NCBI GenBank assembly: GCA_963528005.1
Contig: CAURSM010000007.1
Span: 1-64,000, forward strand
Source: Lacrimispora sp963528005
GTDB lineage: Bacteria; Bacillota; Clostridia; Lachnospirales; Lachnospiraceae
Length of the DNA: 64,000 bases
Direction: 5' to 3'
Under the pieces are notes generated by a model, which saw only the letters and a program-made list of their open reading frames with translations, ran no database searches and was not told the origin of the DNA. Shown one piece after another: positions 33,848 through 42,577 of this stretch. Each line of letters opens with the position of its first letter. Position 1 is the first letter of the stretch. A program made the position numbers and the translations under genes.

Positions 33848-34261
33848 ATGAAATTAATACAACAATTATGTTTTTCTGGAGAGACAGAGAAAGCATTGGA
33901 GGTATATAAGCGAGCCTTTGGCTGTACAGTAAGGAGTTTAATATATTATTCTGATGCTGTGAAAAATGGCTGGGAAAAACCAGATGAGACAAAGGAATCA
34001 CTGGTTTACCATTCCGAGATTATGTTTGGTGACCAAGAGGTAAGAATGACTGATTTGTCCAATGAAGATAATGTGAATCTTACAAAAAAGGTGAATCATA
34101 TAATTGGGTTTGACACAGAAGAAGAGGTTATGAAGGCCTTTTCTGTACTTAGCGATGGAGGAGAAGTATTAAGGCCACTGGAAAGACCGCCTTACATGGT
34201 GATAATTGGAACTGTAAAGGATGGTTTCGGTGTTCAATGGGAGCTTATGTGTGACTTTTAG
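33848..34261 (+). CDS. PhnB-like VOC-family protein
   Basis: 137 residues. LCFSGETEKALEVYKRAFGC, HSEIMFGDQEVRMTDL, VNHIIGFDTEEEVMKAFSVL and the end GTVKDGFGVQWELM give the PhnB/3-demethylubiquinone-like VOC pattern, where a C-terminal DxFGVxW replaces a metal site. A caaggggg site precedes the ATG. 44 bp after another VOC gene. Confidence 0.88.
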   Translation: MKLIQQLCFSGETEKALEVYKRAFGCTVRSLIYYSDAVKNGWEKPDETKESLVYHSEIMFGDQEVRMTDLSNEDNVNLTKKVNHIIGFDTEEEVMKAFSVLSDGGEVLRPLERPPYMVIIGTVKDGFGVQWELMCDF

Positions 34262-34334
34262 CATTACCTATATTTAGAATCATTATTATAAAGATGAAAT
34301 AAATAAAAGTTGTTTCTATTTGCGGAGGTATTAA

Positions 34335-34925
34335 ATGGAAATTGAGATACGCAAGCTGATGCCGGAACATGCAGATGATTACGTTCATTTTTTCGATATA
34401 ACGCCACACGATGATAATGTAGATGAAAATAAATGTTATTGTGTGTGTTGGAGTAACGATGATTATAAAAGTAAAGATCTTTCCACAGCAAAGAATAGAA
34501 GAGAGTGCGCTTTTGAATATGTAAAAGGCAATAACGTTCAAGGTTACCTTGCCTATAAGGACGATGTGGTGGTTGGCTGGTGCAATGCCAATACTAAGGC
34601 AGGCTGTTACAAATGTGCCAGTTGGCAACGGTTTATGGATTATGTGCCATTAGAAGAACCAGGGTCTGACATAAAGGTGAAATCAATATTTTGCTTTATG
34701 ATTGCACCGGAAATGAAAAGACAGGGCATTGCCACACAGTTTTTGGAGCGTGTTTGTAAAGATGCTGCTGAAGATGGATTCGACTTTGTAGAGGCATACC
34801 CGTACAAAGAAGCGAGTTATCAATCTTCAGACTTTGGAGGTCATTTTGAATTGTATAAGAAAATGGGGTTTTATGTCTCGAAAGAGACAAAGCAAGGGCT
34901 TGTCGTGAGGAAGCAGTTAAAGTAG
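34335..34925 (+). CDS. GNAT-family N-acetyltransferase
   Basis: 196 residues. VVGWCNANTKAG near 75, FCFMIAPEMKRQGIATQFLERV near 118-138 (motif A with RQGIAT) and FELYKKMGFYV near 175 define the fold. The N-terminal CYCVCWSND segment near 36 is shared with a subgroup of clostridial acetyltransferases. A gcggaggt site precedes the ATG. Confidence 0.9.
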   Translation: MEIEIRKLMPEHADDYVHFFDITPHDDNVDENKCYCVCWSNDDYKSKDLSTAKNRRECAFEYVKGNNVQGYLAYKDDVVVGWCNANTKAGCYKCASWQRFMDYVPLEEPGSDIKVKSIFCFMIAPEMKRQGIATQFLERVCKDAAEDGFDFVEAYPYKEASYQSSDFGGHFELYKKMGFYVSKETKQGLVVRKQLK

Positions 34926-34985
34926 TGTCAAATTTAAAGACATTGAGATATACAATGAATAGGTGTAAGAACAGGAGATTTTATA

Positions 34986-35720
34986 ATGAGCCATATTTAT
35001 ATCATGCCAGTAACTTTTCATTCAGGTGAGTCGAAACGTATCATATACCCCGTACTACTGAAAGATGAGAACGAACTAATTTTAGTTGATTGTGGTTATC
35101 CAAATTCCATGCCAGAGTTTGAACATGCAATGCAAGCATTTGGTTTATCCTTAAGCCAGTTAACTAAAATAATTATTACACACCACGACCACGATCATAT
35201 GGGGGCGTTAAAGGATATAACTCAGGAATATCCAAATATCGAAGTATTGTGTTCGAAAGAACAAGCCCCTTATATTACGGGAAAGCTTAAATCTCTACGT
35301 TTACAGCAGGCCGAAGATCTCCAGGATTCCTTGCCAGAAGATGAAAAAGAATCAGGCATACAGTTCCAAAAAATCATAGCCTCAGTAAAAAAAGTGGACA
35401 AGGTTTCGATAATAGACAGTGGAGCGGTTCTTCCTTACTGCGGTGGCATTGAAGTGGTTGACACGAAGGGTCATATGCCTGGTCATATCTCCTTATATGT
35501 TAAAAAGGAGAAAACACTGATTTCAGGAGATGCGCTGGTTATTATTGGGAAAAAATTGTGTATGGCAGTGCCGGAATTTGCATTGAATTTTGAAGAGGCA
35601 AAAGACTCCATTCGAAATCTGGAGAATTTTGATATAGAGAAAATCATTTGTTACCATGGTGGAGTTTGCGATACTGATGTAAAGGGTTGTTTGAGAGAGA
35701 TTATTTCTAGTTTTGCGTAA
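34986..35720 (+). CDS. MBL-fold metallohydrolase
   Basis: 244 residues. The metallo-beta-lactamase signature ITHHDHDHMGAL (about 61-72) supplies zinc ligands, VVDTKGHMPGHISLY near 158 another histidine, LISGDALV near 178 the bridging Asp, and YHGGVC near 222 the last histidine. No signal peptide, so cytoplasmic. Probably a quorum-lactonase-like or glyoxalase II-like hydrolase; the substrate is not evident. Confidence 0.9.
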   Translation: MSHIYIMPVTFHSGESKRIIYPVLLKDENELILVDCGYPNSMPEFEHAMQAFGLSLSQLTKIIITHHDHDHMGALKDITQEYPNIEVLCSKEQAPYITGKLKSLRLQQAEDLQDSLPEDEKESGIQFQKIIASVKKVDKVSIIDSGAVLPYCGGIEVVDTKGHMPGHISLYVKKEKTLISGDALVIIGKKLCMAVPEFALNFEEAKDSIRNLENFDIEKIICYHGGVCDTDVKGCLREIISSFA

Positions 35721-35835
35721 GGGTATAATTAGTTAATTCTTATTTTCTACTATATATTAAGGAAGAATAATTTCGTAATAACACCGTTAAAGAAGTTGTT
35801 TTTATAGTAATGGTTAGAGAAAAGGGGGTATAAAT

Positions 35836-36282
35836 ATGGGGTGTTTGGTATGTGAACGAATTGAAACAATAAAGAACGGAACCAACCCTTATTTTGTTAT
35901 GGAACTTGAAACTGGTTATGTTGTCATAGGGGATCATCAACATTTTAAGGGCTATACTTTATTCTTGTGTAAAGAGCATGCCATAGAACTGCATCATTTA
36001 CAGAAAGAGTACAAGCTAAAATATTTAGAAGAAATGTCTATCGTAGCTGAGGCTGTTTATCATGTATTTCAACCTGAAAAATTAAATTATGAATTGTTAG
36101 GAAATGGAGATACACATTTGCATTGGCACCTTTTTCCCAGAGTATCGGGAGATACGCCTTCAATAGGACCGGTATGGCGGCTTCCTGTGGAGGAAATGTA
36201 TAACGATTCCAATCGTCCCAGCGAAGATGAATTAAATCGTATGAAAAGAGATCTTAAGGAAGAAATTGAAAAGCTGATTTAG
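35836..36282 (+). CDS. HIT-family hydrolase
   Basis: 148 residues. The histidine triad HLHWHLFPR (about 95-103) is intact, with an N-terminal CLVCERI zinc-like pair and KGYTLFLCKEHAIELHHL near 36-53. HIT proteins hydrolyse nucleotidyl phosphoanhydrides or Ap4A-type dinucleotides. An aaaggggg site precedes the ATG. Followed by a terminator hairpin. Confidence 0.9.
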   Translation: MGCLVCERIETIKNGTNPYFVMELETGYVVIGDHQHFKGYTLFLCKEHAIELHHLQKEYKLKYLEEMSIVAEAVYHVFQPEKLNYELLGNGDTHLHWHLFPRVSGDTPSIGPVWRLPVEEMYNDSNRPSEDELNRMKRDLKEEIEKLI

Positions 36283-36344
36283 ACGCATTAAAATGGAGCG
36301 AGTCATTGCAACTCAAACAAGATTGCCTTAATCCTCATAATAAA

Positions 36345-36375
36345 GGGCTGAACACTCCTATGGAGCTTCCAGCCC
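36345..36375. terminator. Terminator hairpin between the HIT gene and the cell-wall-binding protein gene
   Basis: gggctg (36345-36350) pairs with cagccc (36370-36375), with an inner ctcc/ggag stem. AT-rich tails on both sides suggest use in both directions. Confidence 0.65.
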
Positions 36376-36423
36376 AATTATTATTAGGAAAGATACACAT
36401 TCACGACGATATCATTAAATCAG

Positions 36424-38004
36424 TTAAATAAGCCCAGGTTCTTTAAAATCCAGGGTAAGATCAGCGTCATCCACATGGAGTTCTGTCTCTTCTTTTGTAT
36501 CCCCATCTACATGGAAAATTTGATAACCCGAACCTAGTTTTTTAATTCTGTATTTAGATCCGTCATACATTTCGGAAGTCAGGCCTCCGGTTTTTACTTT
36601 TCCAGCTTCATCTACAATGTATAAACCTGAATTGTTAGTTTTGGCTAACTCAGGGATATAAATTAATTTGAATTTTGTATCTTCATCTGCTGTTACTGCA
36701 AGTCCCTTATAATATAACTTTCCTTCATACACTCCAGTGACACCCTGACCTTCGGAATAGCCTTTCTCTCTCTTTTTGGAGAAATAGTAATCGTATTCTG
36801 TTGCTTCATTTTCCAACTTTACTTTTCCTGTGGATCTTGAAGATTTCGAACCGAAATAATAATACCCTTCTTTTAATTGGAAAGAATCATCACCATTATA
36901 GATGTAAAGCAATCCATCAATAATTTCTCCCTTGGAGTTGAAAAGATAATAGATATTATTGATTTTTTCAAGGCGTGCGTGGAGTAAATCATCGTCGTCC
37001 CCAGCTAAATCATACTTGCCATTTGTATCGACTTTTCTTACTTCTGCCATACGGCTTGCATTCGATGGTGTAGCTTCAGAGGAGGTGGCCTTTGCTGCGG
37101 TCATCATCTTTCCCTTTTTATCAAAGTAATACCAGGAGGTATCCTCATCAGGGTCACCATTTAATCCAGGTGGCACGATGGATAGCCAGATCTCTTTTTG
37201 TAGTACGCCCAGATCTTCCTCGCCACAATAGTAATACCTGCTTACGTCATTGTTATAGGTATCTAATAGCGCTTTATCGGTATTTTCGTCAACCTTTATG
37301 TATGTATCGTCAACTGTTTTATAAGCCCAGCCGTCAATCATCCGGCCTTGTTCATCGAAGCAGAAATCATGATCTCCAATGGAAGTTTTTGTGTTTCTTC
37401 GAATTTGTCCACTGCTTTTAAAATTATACCAGTACTCTTTTTCTGAACTGTCTTCATTGTCAGGAGATTCCAGCTTAATCCAGCCGCTGGCTCTGCTTCC
37501 ATCCTCAAGACAGTAATAGGTATCATTGCTGCTGACCTCGTCTGTTAAATACTCTGCTTCATTATCTGAGTACGTAATCCAGCCAGTCATCATCTCGCCA
37601 GTGCTGGAGAAAAAGTATTTTTTATCCCCGATTTGCTGCTTTCCGGTCATCATTTCCCCGTTTTGATCAAAATAATACCAATATTGATTCTTATCCGTGG
37701 TATCATTCCAAGATTTGTTATAAATCCATGAGTTTTTAACTCGGAGCCCTTCGGAGTCTACATAGTATGTTTTGTCTCCATCGGTAATCCAGGAGGCAGT
37801 CATTAACTTACCATTATCGCCAAGGTAATAAAGGCCGCTTTGTCCCTTTTTCCAAGCTGATGTTGCATATCCGCCATTTTCTTCGTAATGCCAGCCGTTT
37901 TCTGTCTCTGTCCAGCCATCTGCTTTTGATACCATAACAGTATTTATGGTTAATGTAGCTGCTGTCATAATAATAAAAGTATTTTTAGTCCATTGCTTGT
38001 TCAC
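36424..38004 (-). CDS. Secreted cell-wall-binding repeat protein (choline-binding type)
   Basis: 526 residues. A signal peptide spans about 1-29. Almost all the rest is made of glucan/choline-binding-like repeats with aromatic-Gly patterns: GWHYEENGG, LYYLGDNGKLMTASWI, YYVDSEGLRVKNSWIY, YWYYFDQNGEMMTG, KKYFFSSTGEMMTGWI and so on to about residue 480. No catalytic domain is seen, so it is probably a surface adhesin or scaffold attached to teichoic acid or glucan. Monocistronic. Confidence 0.87.
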   Translation of the reverse strand: MNKQWTKNTFIIMTAATLTINTVMVSKADGWTETENGWHYEENGGYATSAWKKGQSGLYYLGDNGKLMTASWITDGDKTYYVDSEGLRVKNSWIYNKSWNDTTDKNQYWYYFDQNGEMMTGKQQIGDKKYFFSSTGEMMTGWITYSDNEAEYLTDEVSSNDTYYCLEDGSRASGWIKLESPDNEDSSEKEYWYNFKSSGQIRRNTKTSIGDHDFCFDEQGRMIDGWAYKTVDDTYIKVDENTDKALLDTYNNDVSRYYYCGEEDLGVLQKEIWLSIVPPGLNGDPDEDTSWYYFDKKGKMMTAAKATSSEATPSNASRMAEVRKVDTNGKYDLAGDDDDLLHARLEKINNIYYLFNSKGEIIDGLLYIYNGDDSFQLKEGYYYFGSKSSRSTGKVKLENEATEYDYYFSKKREKGYSEGQGVTGVYEGKLYYKGLAVTADEDTKFKLIYIPELAKTNNSGLYIVDEAGKVKTGGLTSEMYDGSKYRIKKLGSGYQIFHVDGDTKEETELHVDDADLTLDFKEPGLI

Positions 38005-38509
38005 AAGTATGTCTCCCTTATTGTATTGTATGTAATATTTTTATGATATGGCGAATATTAACCTCATTTCAATCACTTTGTTTTCATAGTGCTTGAAAGA
38101 TAAACATATCACGCCTATATGGTATAGTACTTATGTAAATTTGTAAAGTAAAATTTATATAATTTTAAGAAAAAAAGACCTTATTGATAGATTATTTTTA
38201 ATAAATAAAATTGAAATCATAATTTCATATAAAAATGAAATTGTTTATCAATAATAAAATACTTTGTTTGGTGGTAAAAAATAAAAAAGTATATCATGGG
38301 TTTAAAGATTTTAAGGGGATCGTTCTGTATTGCCAAGAAAGTGAATCTGTGAACCTGATTATTATTTGTTTCGATAATCTTAAAAAAACACTACACAGCT
38401 TTTGCAGCAGAATCATTTTTTGAATTAAAATAGTGTTATGAGAAGGTTGATTATATATAGGAAAATGTTAAAATGGTAATAAAAATAAAGCGCATGAGGT
38501 GAAAATATT
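38005..38509. other. AT-rich intergenic region
   Basis: Holds the promoter region of the leftward surface-protein gene. A 62-residue frame at 38235-38423 has no ribosome site and an atypical composition and is not called. No repeats or stable hairpins were noticed. Confidence 0.5.
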
Positions 38510-39028
38510 ATGAATGGGTTTCTGTCTATTTTACCGCTTATACTTATAAGATTTGGTGTTTTAAATATACTTAATAAGAATGCATTAAAACGTGCGGCTT
38601 TTTTTACTCCGATGATTGGAAAGGAGAAGGTGGCATACTTGTTTTATCAGGTATCGAATATTTTAATCCTTCTGTATCCTTTCTTTCTAAAAATAGAGAC
38701 AGACTCATACTGGTTTTATGTAGGTTTGGTGATCTATGCATTGGGAATCATATTGTGCCTTTTCTCTGTATTAGATTTTGCAAAGCCTGCGGAAAATGGT
38801 ATTAATTTGAAAGGACTTTATCAAGTTTCCCGTAATCCTATGTATGTGGCATATTTTGTTTATTTTTTAGGGTGTTGTTTGCTCACTCAGTCAAGGTTAC
38901 TATTTGCAATCCTTATCGTATTTCAATTATCAGCTCATTGGATTATACTTTCGGAAGAAAGATGGTGCATAAAGAAATTTGGGCAAGAGTACATGGACTA
39001 TATGAATAAAGTAAGACGTTATATTTAG
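38510..39028 (+). CDS. Isoprenylcysteine/phospholipid methyltransferase-like membrane protein
   Basis: 172 residues with about four membrane segments. LYQVSRNPMYVAYFVYFLG near 103-121 and the C-terminal EERWCIKKFGQEYMDYMNKVRRYI region (in shorter pieces EERW, FGQEY, YMNKVRR) are the SAM-binding signature of the ICMT/PEMT-type family. A catgaggtg site precedes the ATG. Substrate (lipid or small molecule) unknown. Confidence 0.82.
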   Translation: MNGFLSILPLILIRFGVLNILNKNALKRAAFFTPMIGKEKVAYLFYQVSNILILLYPFFLKIETDSYWFYVGLVIYALGIILCLFSVLDFAKPAENGINLKGLYQVSRNPMYVAYFVYFLGCCLLTQSRLLFAILIVFQLSAHWIILSEERWCIKKFGQEYMDYMNKVRRYI

Positions 39029-39092
39029 AATTAATAGATAGACTTCATTTCACAGATTAAGTGAATCTAATAGAAAAGAAAGGAGTATTGAT

Positions 39093-40040
39093 ATGGCATA
39101 TTATGACGAACAATTACAGCGTTTACAACAGCAGATCGTCCAGAAAAGGCGTGAGGAGTCTAAGCTGAAGGAATTAAATAAACAGCGTGAGGTGTTAAGA
39201 GCTAGAGTATCTGAATTTCAAAAAAATAAGTTGGAACAGCAGGCTGATGTTGATCAATTGGAGGGCCATAGCCTGGCTGCATTCTTTTATGCCATGATTG
39301 GCAAGAAGGAAGAACGATTGGATAAAGAGCGAGAAGAGGCATATGCTGCCAAGGTAAAGTATGATGTTGCGGCTCGCGAGCTTTCTGCTATTGAGGAAGA
39401 TATTTTGCGAAGCGAAGCAGAAATAAACCGATTAAAGGGTTCTGAGCAGCAATATGAGAGAATGTTAAGGGATAAGGCAGAAGAGATTAAAAACACAGGA
39501 TCCGATGAAGCGGAAGAGATACTTCAGGCAGAGGAACGCATTGCATATATTGAAAATCAACTGAAAGAGATTAATGAGGCTCTTGTTGCTGGAGAGAAGG
39601 CACTTAGTATTACCAATCGTGTTCTTTCTAATCTTGATAGTGCCGAGGGGTGGGGAACCTGGGATCTGCTGGGCGGAGGTATGATTTCTGGAATGGCAAA
39701 ACATAGCCATCTTGATGAAGCCCAGAAGCTGGTTGAGGATTTGCAGGTGCAACTGCGCCGTTTTAAGACGGAGTTGACTGATGTAACGATTGATGCCGAT
39801 ATACAGGTTAGTATTGATGGCTTTCTCCATTTTGCAGATTACTTTTTTGATGGATTATTTGCAGATTGGGCTGTATTAGATAAAATCAACCAATCTCAGA
39901 CTAAGGTGAAGGATACCAAAGTTCAGATTGAACGTGTTTTGTATCATTTAAAATCCATATCTAGTTCTAGTAAGACGGAAATGGAATCGGAAAAGGTAAG
40001 GATGAATGAATTGGTTTTGAGGACTGTGATAGATAAATAA
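39093..40040 (+). CDS. Coiled-coil protein of unknown function
   Basis: 315 residues. Residues 1-175 are a long heptad-patterned coiled coil (QLQRLQQQIVQKRREE onwards) interrupted near 60-75 by a hydrophobic SLAAFFYAMIG. A conserved-looking WGTWDLLGGGMISGMAKHS segment near 188-206 is followed by a second helical part. No signal peptide. An aaaggagtat site precedes the ATG. Seen as a hypothetical in related bacteria; function unknown. Confidence 0.75.
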   Translation: MAYYDEQLQRLQQQIVQKRREESKLKELNKQREVLRARVSEFQKNKLEQQADVDQLEGHSLAAFFYAMIGKKEERLDKEREEAYAAKVKYDVAARELSAIEEDILRSEAEINRLKGSEQQYERMLRDKAEEIKNTGSDEAEEILQAEERIAYIENQLKEINEALVAGEKALSITNRVLSNLDSAEGWGTWDLLGGGMISGMAKHSHLDEAQKLVEDLQVQLRRFKTELTDVTIDADIQVSIDGFLHFADYFFDGLFADWAVLDKINQSQTKVKDTKVQIERVLYHLKSISSSSKTEMESEKVRMNELVLRTVIDK

Positions 40041-40096
40041 AAATTGAGACTTTACGCAACCAATTAATAGAGCAAATACCAATAGGAGATGTCGTT

Positions 40097-40675
40097 ATGA
40101 ATAGAAATGAAGTACTTCTTCTTTTAACAGACCGCTGGTGCGATTGGGAGGCAAGTTATGCGGTTGCTGTTATTAACTCATTTTCAGCTTATACAGTAAA
40201 GACAATTGGAATTAGCACCACAAATTTGGTATCAATGGGTGGTATAAAAGCCGTAGTGGATTATGGCATTAACAGCTATCATGATTTCGATCAGGTTGCA
40301 ATGCTTATAATTCCTGGGGGACTATCTTGGGAAGAAAATGACTATGATGAAATAGCCCAATTTGTTAGTAAAACGAAGAACTATAATATTCCGGTTGCAG
40401 CCATATGCGGGGCAACTTATTTTCTGTGCAAGCACGGATTTTTAAACAATATAAAACATACCGGTGATTCTTTGGAACAGTTTCAGGGCGTAAAAGAGTA
40501 TAGAGGGGAAGAATATTACATACCAGCTCAAGTCGTTTCTGATGGTGGGTTTATCACGGCAAATGAAACGGCTGCCGTTGAATTTGCATATGAGATTTTT
40601 AAAATACTAAAGGTAGATACAGAGAAAGAGATGGAGACGTGGTTTGATAATTTCCAAAATGGAGCGATACGGTAG
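40097..40675 (+). CDS. DJ-1/PfpI-family protein
   Basis: 192 residues. The ThiJ/PfpI fold is indicated by LIIPGGLSWEE near 72 and VAAICGATYFL near 100, with the nucleophilic elbow cysteine in ICGAT, and GGFITANETAAVEFAYEI near 150. Family members act as glyoxalases, chaperones or amidases. An aataggagat site precedes the ATG. Starts a run of redox and metabolic genes to 42.5 kb. Confidence 0.9.
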   Translation: MNRNEVLLLLTDRWCDWEASYAVAVINSFSAYTVKTIGISTTNLVSMGGIKAVVDYGINSYHDFDQVAMLIIPGGLSWEENDYDEIAQFVSKTKNYNIPVAAICGATYFLCKHGFLNNIKHTGDSLEQFQGVKEYRGEEYYIPAQVVSDGGFITANETAAVEFAYEIFKILKVDTEKEMETWFDNFQNGAIR

Positions 40676-40747
40676 ATAAGCATTAATGTTAGATTTATCA
40701 AAGCAATAAAAATCCTTTTTTTTACTACATAGGATAGGAGTTTCTAA

Positions 40748-41377
40748 ATGACAATAGGCGTGATACAAGCTAGTTCCCAAGCTAACAAAAATAAGATCTT
40801 AGAAAAAAGCGTCAAGAATGCAGTAGCCAACCAAGATCACCAGGTGATCAACTTTGGTGTGTTTGACGATGAAACTTTGTCGTATTCTTACATACAGATA
40901 GCTTTATGCATCAGTATGCTGATAGAAAGTAAAGCAGTCGATTTCGTGGTTACTGGCTGTTCCTCAGGACAAGGCATGATGCTTGCTTGTAACAGTTTGC
41001 CGGGAATTCTTTGTGGCTATATTGAAAATCCAACGGATGCGTATTTATTTGGAAGAATCAATCATGGAAATGTTGCTTCCTATCCCTTGGGGCTGAACTT
41101 TGGGTGGGCAGGAGAGATCAATCTGCAAAATACCATGAATGCTTTGTTTGAAGAGCCTTTTGGAATAGGTTATCCGGTTGAAGATGCGCAACGGAAAAAG
41201 GAAGATACATTGCTATTAAAGAGAATTAACGCTATAAGTAAGAAAAGCCTAATTGAAATTTTACCTGACTTGGATCAAAATTTTGTCAAAACCACCTTAA
41301 CCTATGATCCTGTACGTAGTTATATTATGCAAAATGGAACAGACGAAAAACTAAAGCAGTACATCAAAACTATGTGA
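40748..41377 (+). CDS. RpiB/LacAB-family sugar-phosphate isomerase-like protein
   Basis: 209 residues. The N-terminal part follows RpiB: a Rossmann-like start, DFVVTGCSSGQGMMLACN near 63-80 corresponding to the CGTGIGM active-site loop, and the GRINHGNV segment near 100. A C-terminal extension of about 60 residues (from KKEDTLLLKR) is beyond normal RpiB length (about 150). Likely isomerises a five- or six-carbon sugar phosphate. Confidence 0.82.
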   Translation: MTIGVIQASSQANKNKILEKSVKNAVANQDHQVINFGVFDDETLSYSYIQIALCISMLIESKAVDFVVTGCSSGQGMMLACNSLPGILCGYIENPTDAYLFGRINHGNVASYPLGLNFGWAGEINLQNTMNALFEEPFGIGYPVEDAQRKKEDTLLLKRINAISKKSLIEILPDLDQNFVKTTLTYDPVRSYIMQNGTDEKLKQYIKTM

Positions 41378-41445
41378 AAGGTACCACGAAAGGCACTGCC
41401 CCAAATACTACCAATATCACAATCAAAAGAAAGGGTATAAATAAT

Positions 41446-42036
41446 ATGTTAGAAGCAATTAAAAACAGACGAAGCATACGGAAATTTAAACCAGATGAAG
41501 TGCCAAAACACATGATAGAAGAAATTCTGCAAGCAGGAATTCTTGCGCCGTCTTCAAAAAACGGTCAGCCCTGGAAATTTGTAGTAGTTACAGGAGAAGC
41601 AAAGAAAGATATGATAGCAGCCATGGAAAATGGATTAGAACGGGAGAAGGAGCAGCCTCTCTTGCCAAGTGTTTCCTATTATATTACTGGGGCAGTAAAT
41701 ACCCTTCATATCATGGAACAGGCACCGGTAACTATTTTTGTGATTAATCCAGTGGGGATTGACGTTCATGCTTCTTTAACAAAGGAAGAGCATATCAGTG
41801 AGATTTGCAACGCTCAGTCCGTTGGTGCAGCAATTGAAAATATGATACTTACTGCAACAGAGCTTGGATTGGGTAGTTTGTGGATTTGTGATACTTATTT
41901 TGCCTACGATGAATTGCAGAACTATTTAAACACGGAAGGTGAACTTTTTGCAGGCATTTCATTTGGATATGCAGACCAAGCGCCTGATGCAAGACCTAGA
42001 AAAGGGATGGAGCAGGTTGTGGAGTGGCGTGATTGA
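41446..42036 (+). CDS. Nitroreductase-family FMN protein
   Basis: 196 residues. The start MLEAIKNRRSIRKFKPDEV, ILAPSSKNGQPWKFVVV near 32-48, and AIENMILTATELGLGSLWI near 128-146 are the nitroreductase signature, including FMN-binding Arg residues. The frame is open from 41374, overlapping the previous gene, but ATG 41446 with agaaaggg is the normal start. May reduce nitro compounds, quinones or flavins. Confidence 0.92.
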   Translation: MLEAIKNRRSIRKFKPDEVPKHMIEEILQAGILAPSSKNGQPWKFVVVTGEAKKDMIAAMENGLEREKEQPLLPSVSYYITGAVNTLHIMEQAPVTIFVINPVGIDVHASLTKEEHISEICNAQSVGAAIENMILTATELGLGSLWICDTYFAYDELQNYLNTEGELFAGISFGYADQAPDARPRKGMEQVVEWRD

Positions 42037-42150
42037 TGAAAGACATAAAGATACACCTTGACTGGATGCTAAAAACCGATAGGAGATTATACAAAATCTG
42101 ATTCATTGATCTATATGCCTAAAAGGCAATCCTTAGAAATGGGGTGTACT

Positions 42151-42543
42151 ATGAAATTGGGGGCTACGTTGTATATTAAGAACACAGTTGAAGCCGTGGA
42201 GTTTTATCAGGAGACATTTGGTCTTACCCTGGGGTATTATGAAAGGTATCCGGATGGGACTTTTATGCACGCTCAACTGAATAAGGACGGGGAAGAAGTA
42301 TTTGCCGTTAGTGAATCCAGGAATGATACTTTGGTAAATTTGATGCTGGCCTCAAACTTAAAGGACGCTCGTCCTACTATGTGTTTTGGGATAAGCTTTA
42401 AAAGCGACGAGGAAGTAAAAAATGCCTATGATAAGTTAAGTGAACATGGAACCATACTCCTGCCCTTGGGGGCTCTTCCGTGGAGTACTTGCTGTGCAGA
42501 GGTGGTGGATCAGTACGGAATATACTGGTACCTGTTTGTCTAG
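42151..42543 (+). CDS. PhnB-like VOC-family protein
   Basis: 130 residues: MKLGATLYIKNTVEAVEFYQETFGL, PTMCFGISFKSDEEVKNAYDKL and the end AEVVDQYGIYWYLFV follow the PhnB/VOC pattern. ATG 42151 follows ggggtg; a longer frame from 42106 lacks a site. Third VOC-type protein in this region. Confidence 0.86.
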   Translation: MKLGATLYIKNTVEAVEFYQETFGLTLGYYERYPDGTFMHAQLNKDGEEVFAVSESRNDTLVNLMLASNLKDARPTMCFGISFKSDEEVKNAYDKLSEHGTILLPLGALPWSTCCAEVVDQYGIYWYLFV

Positions 42544-42577
42544 TGATTCAATTGATTAATACCAAGATGGAGTGTTT

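Noticed and set aside
38235..38423. 62-residue frame
   Set aside because: No ribosome site, AT-rich sequence, no recognisable protein features.
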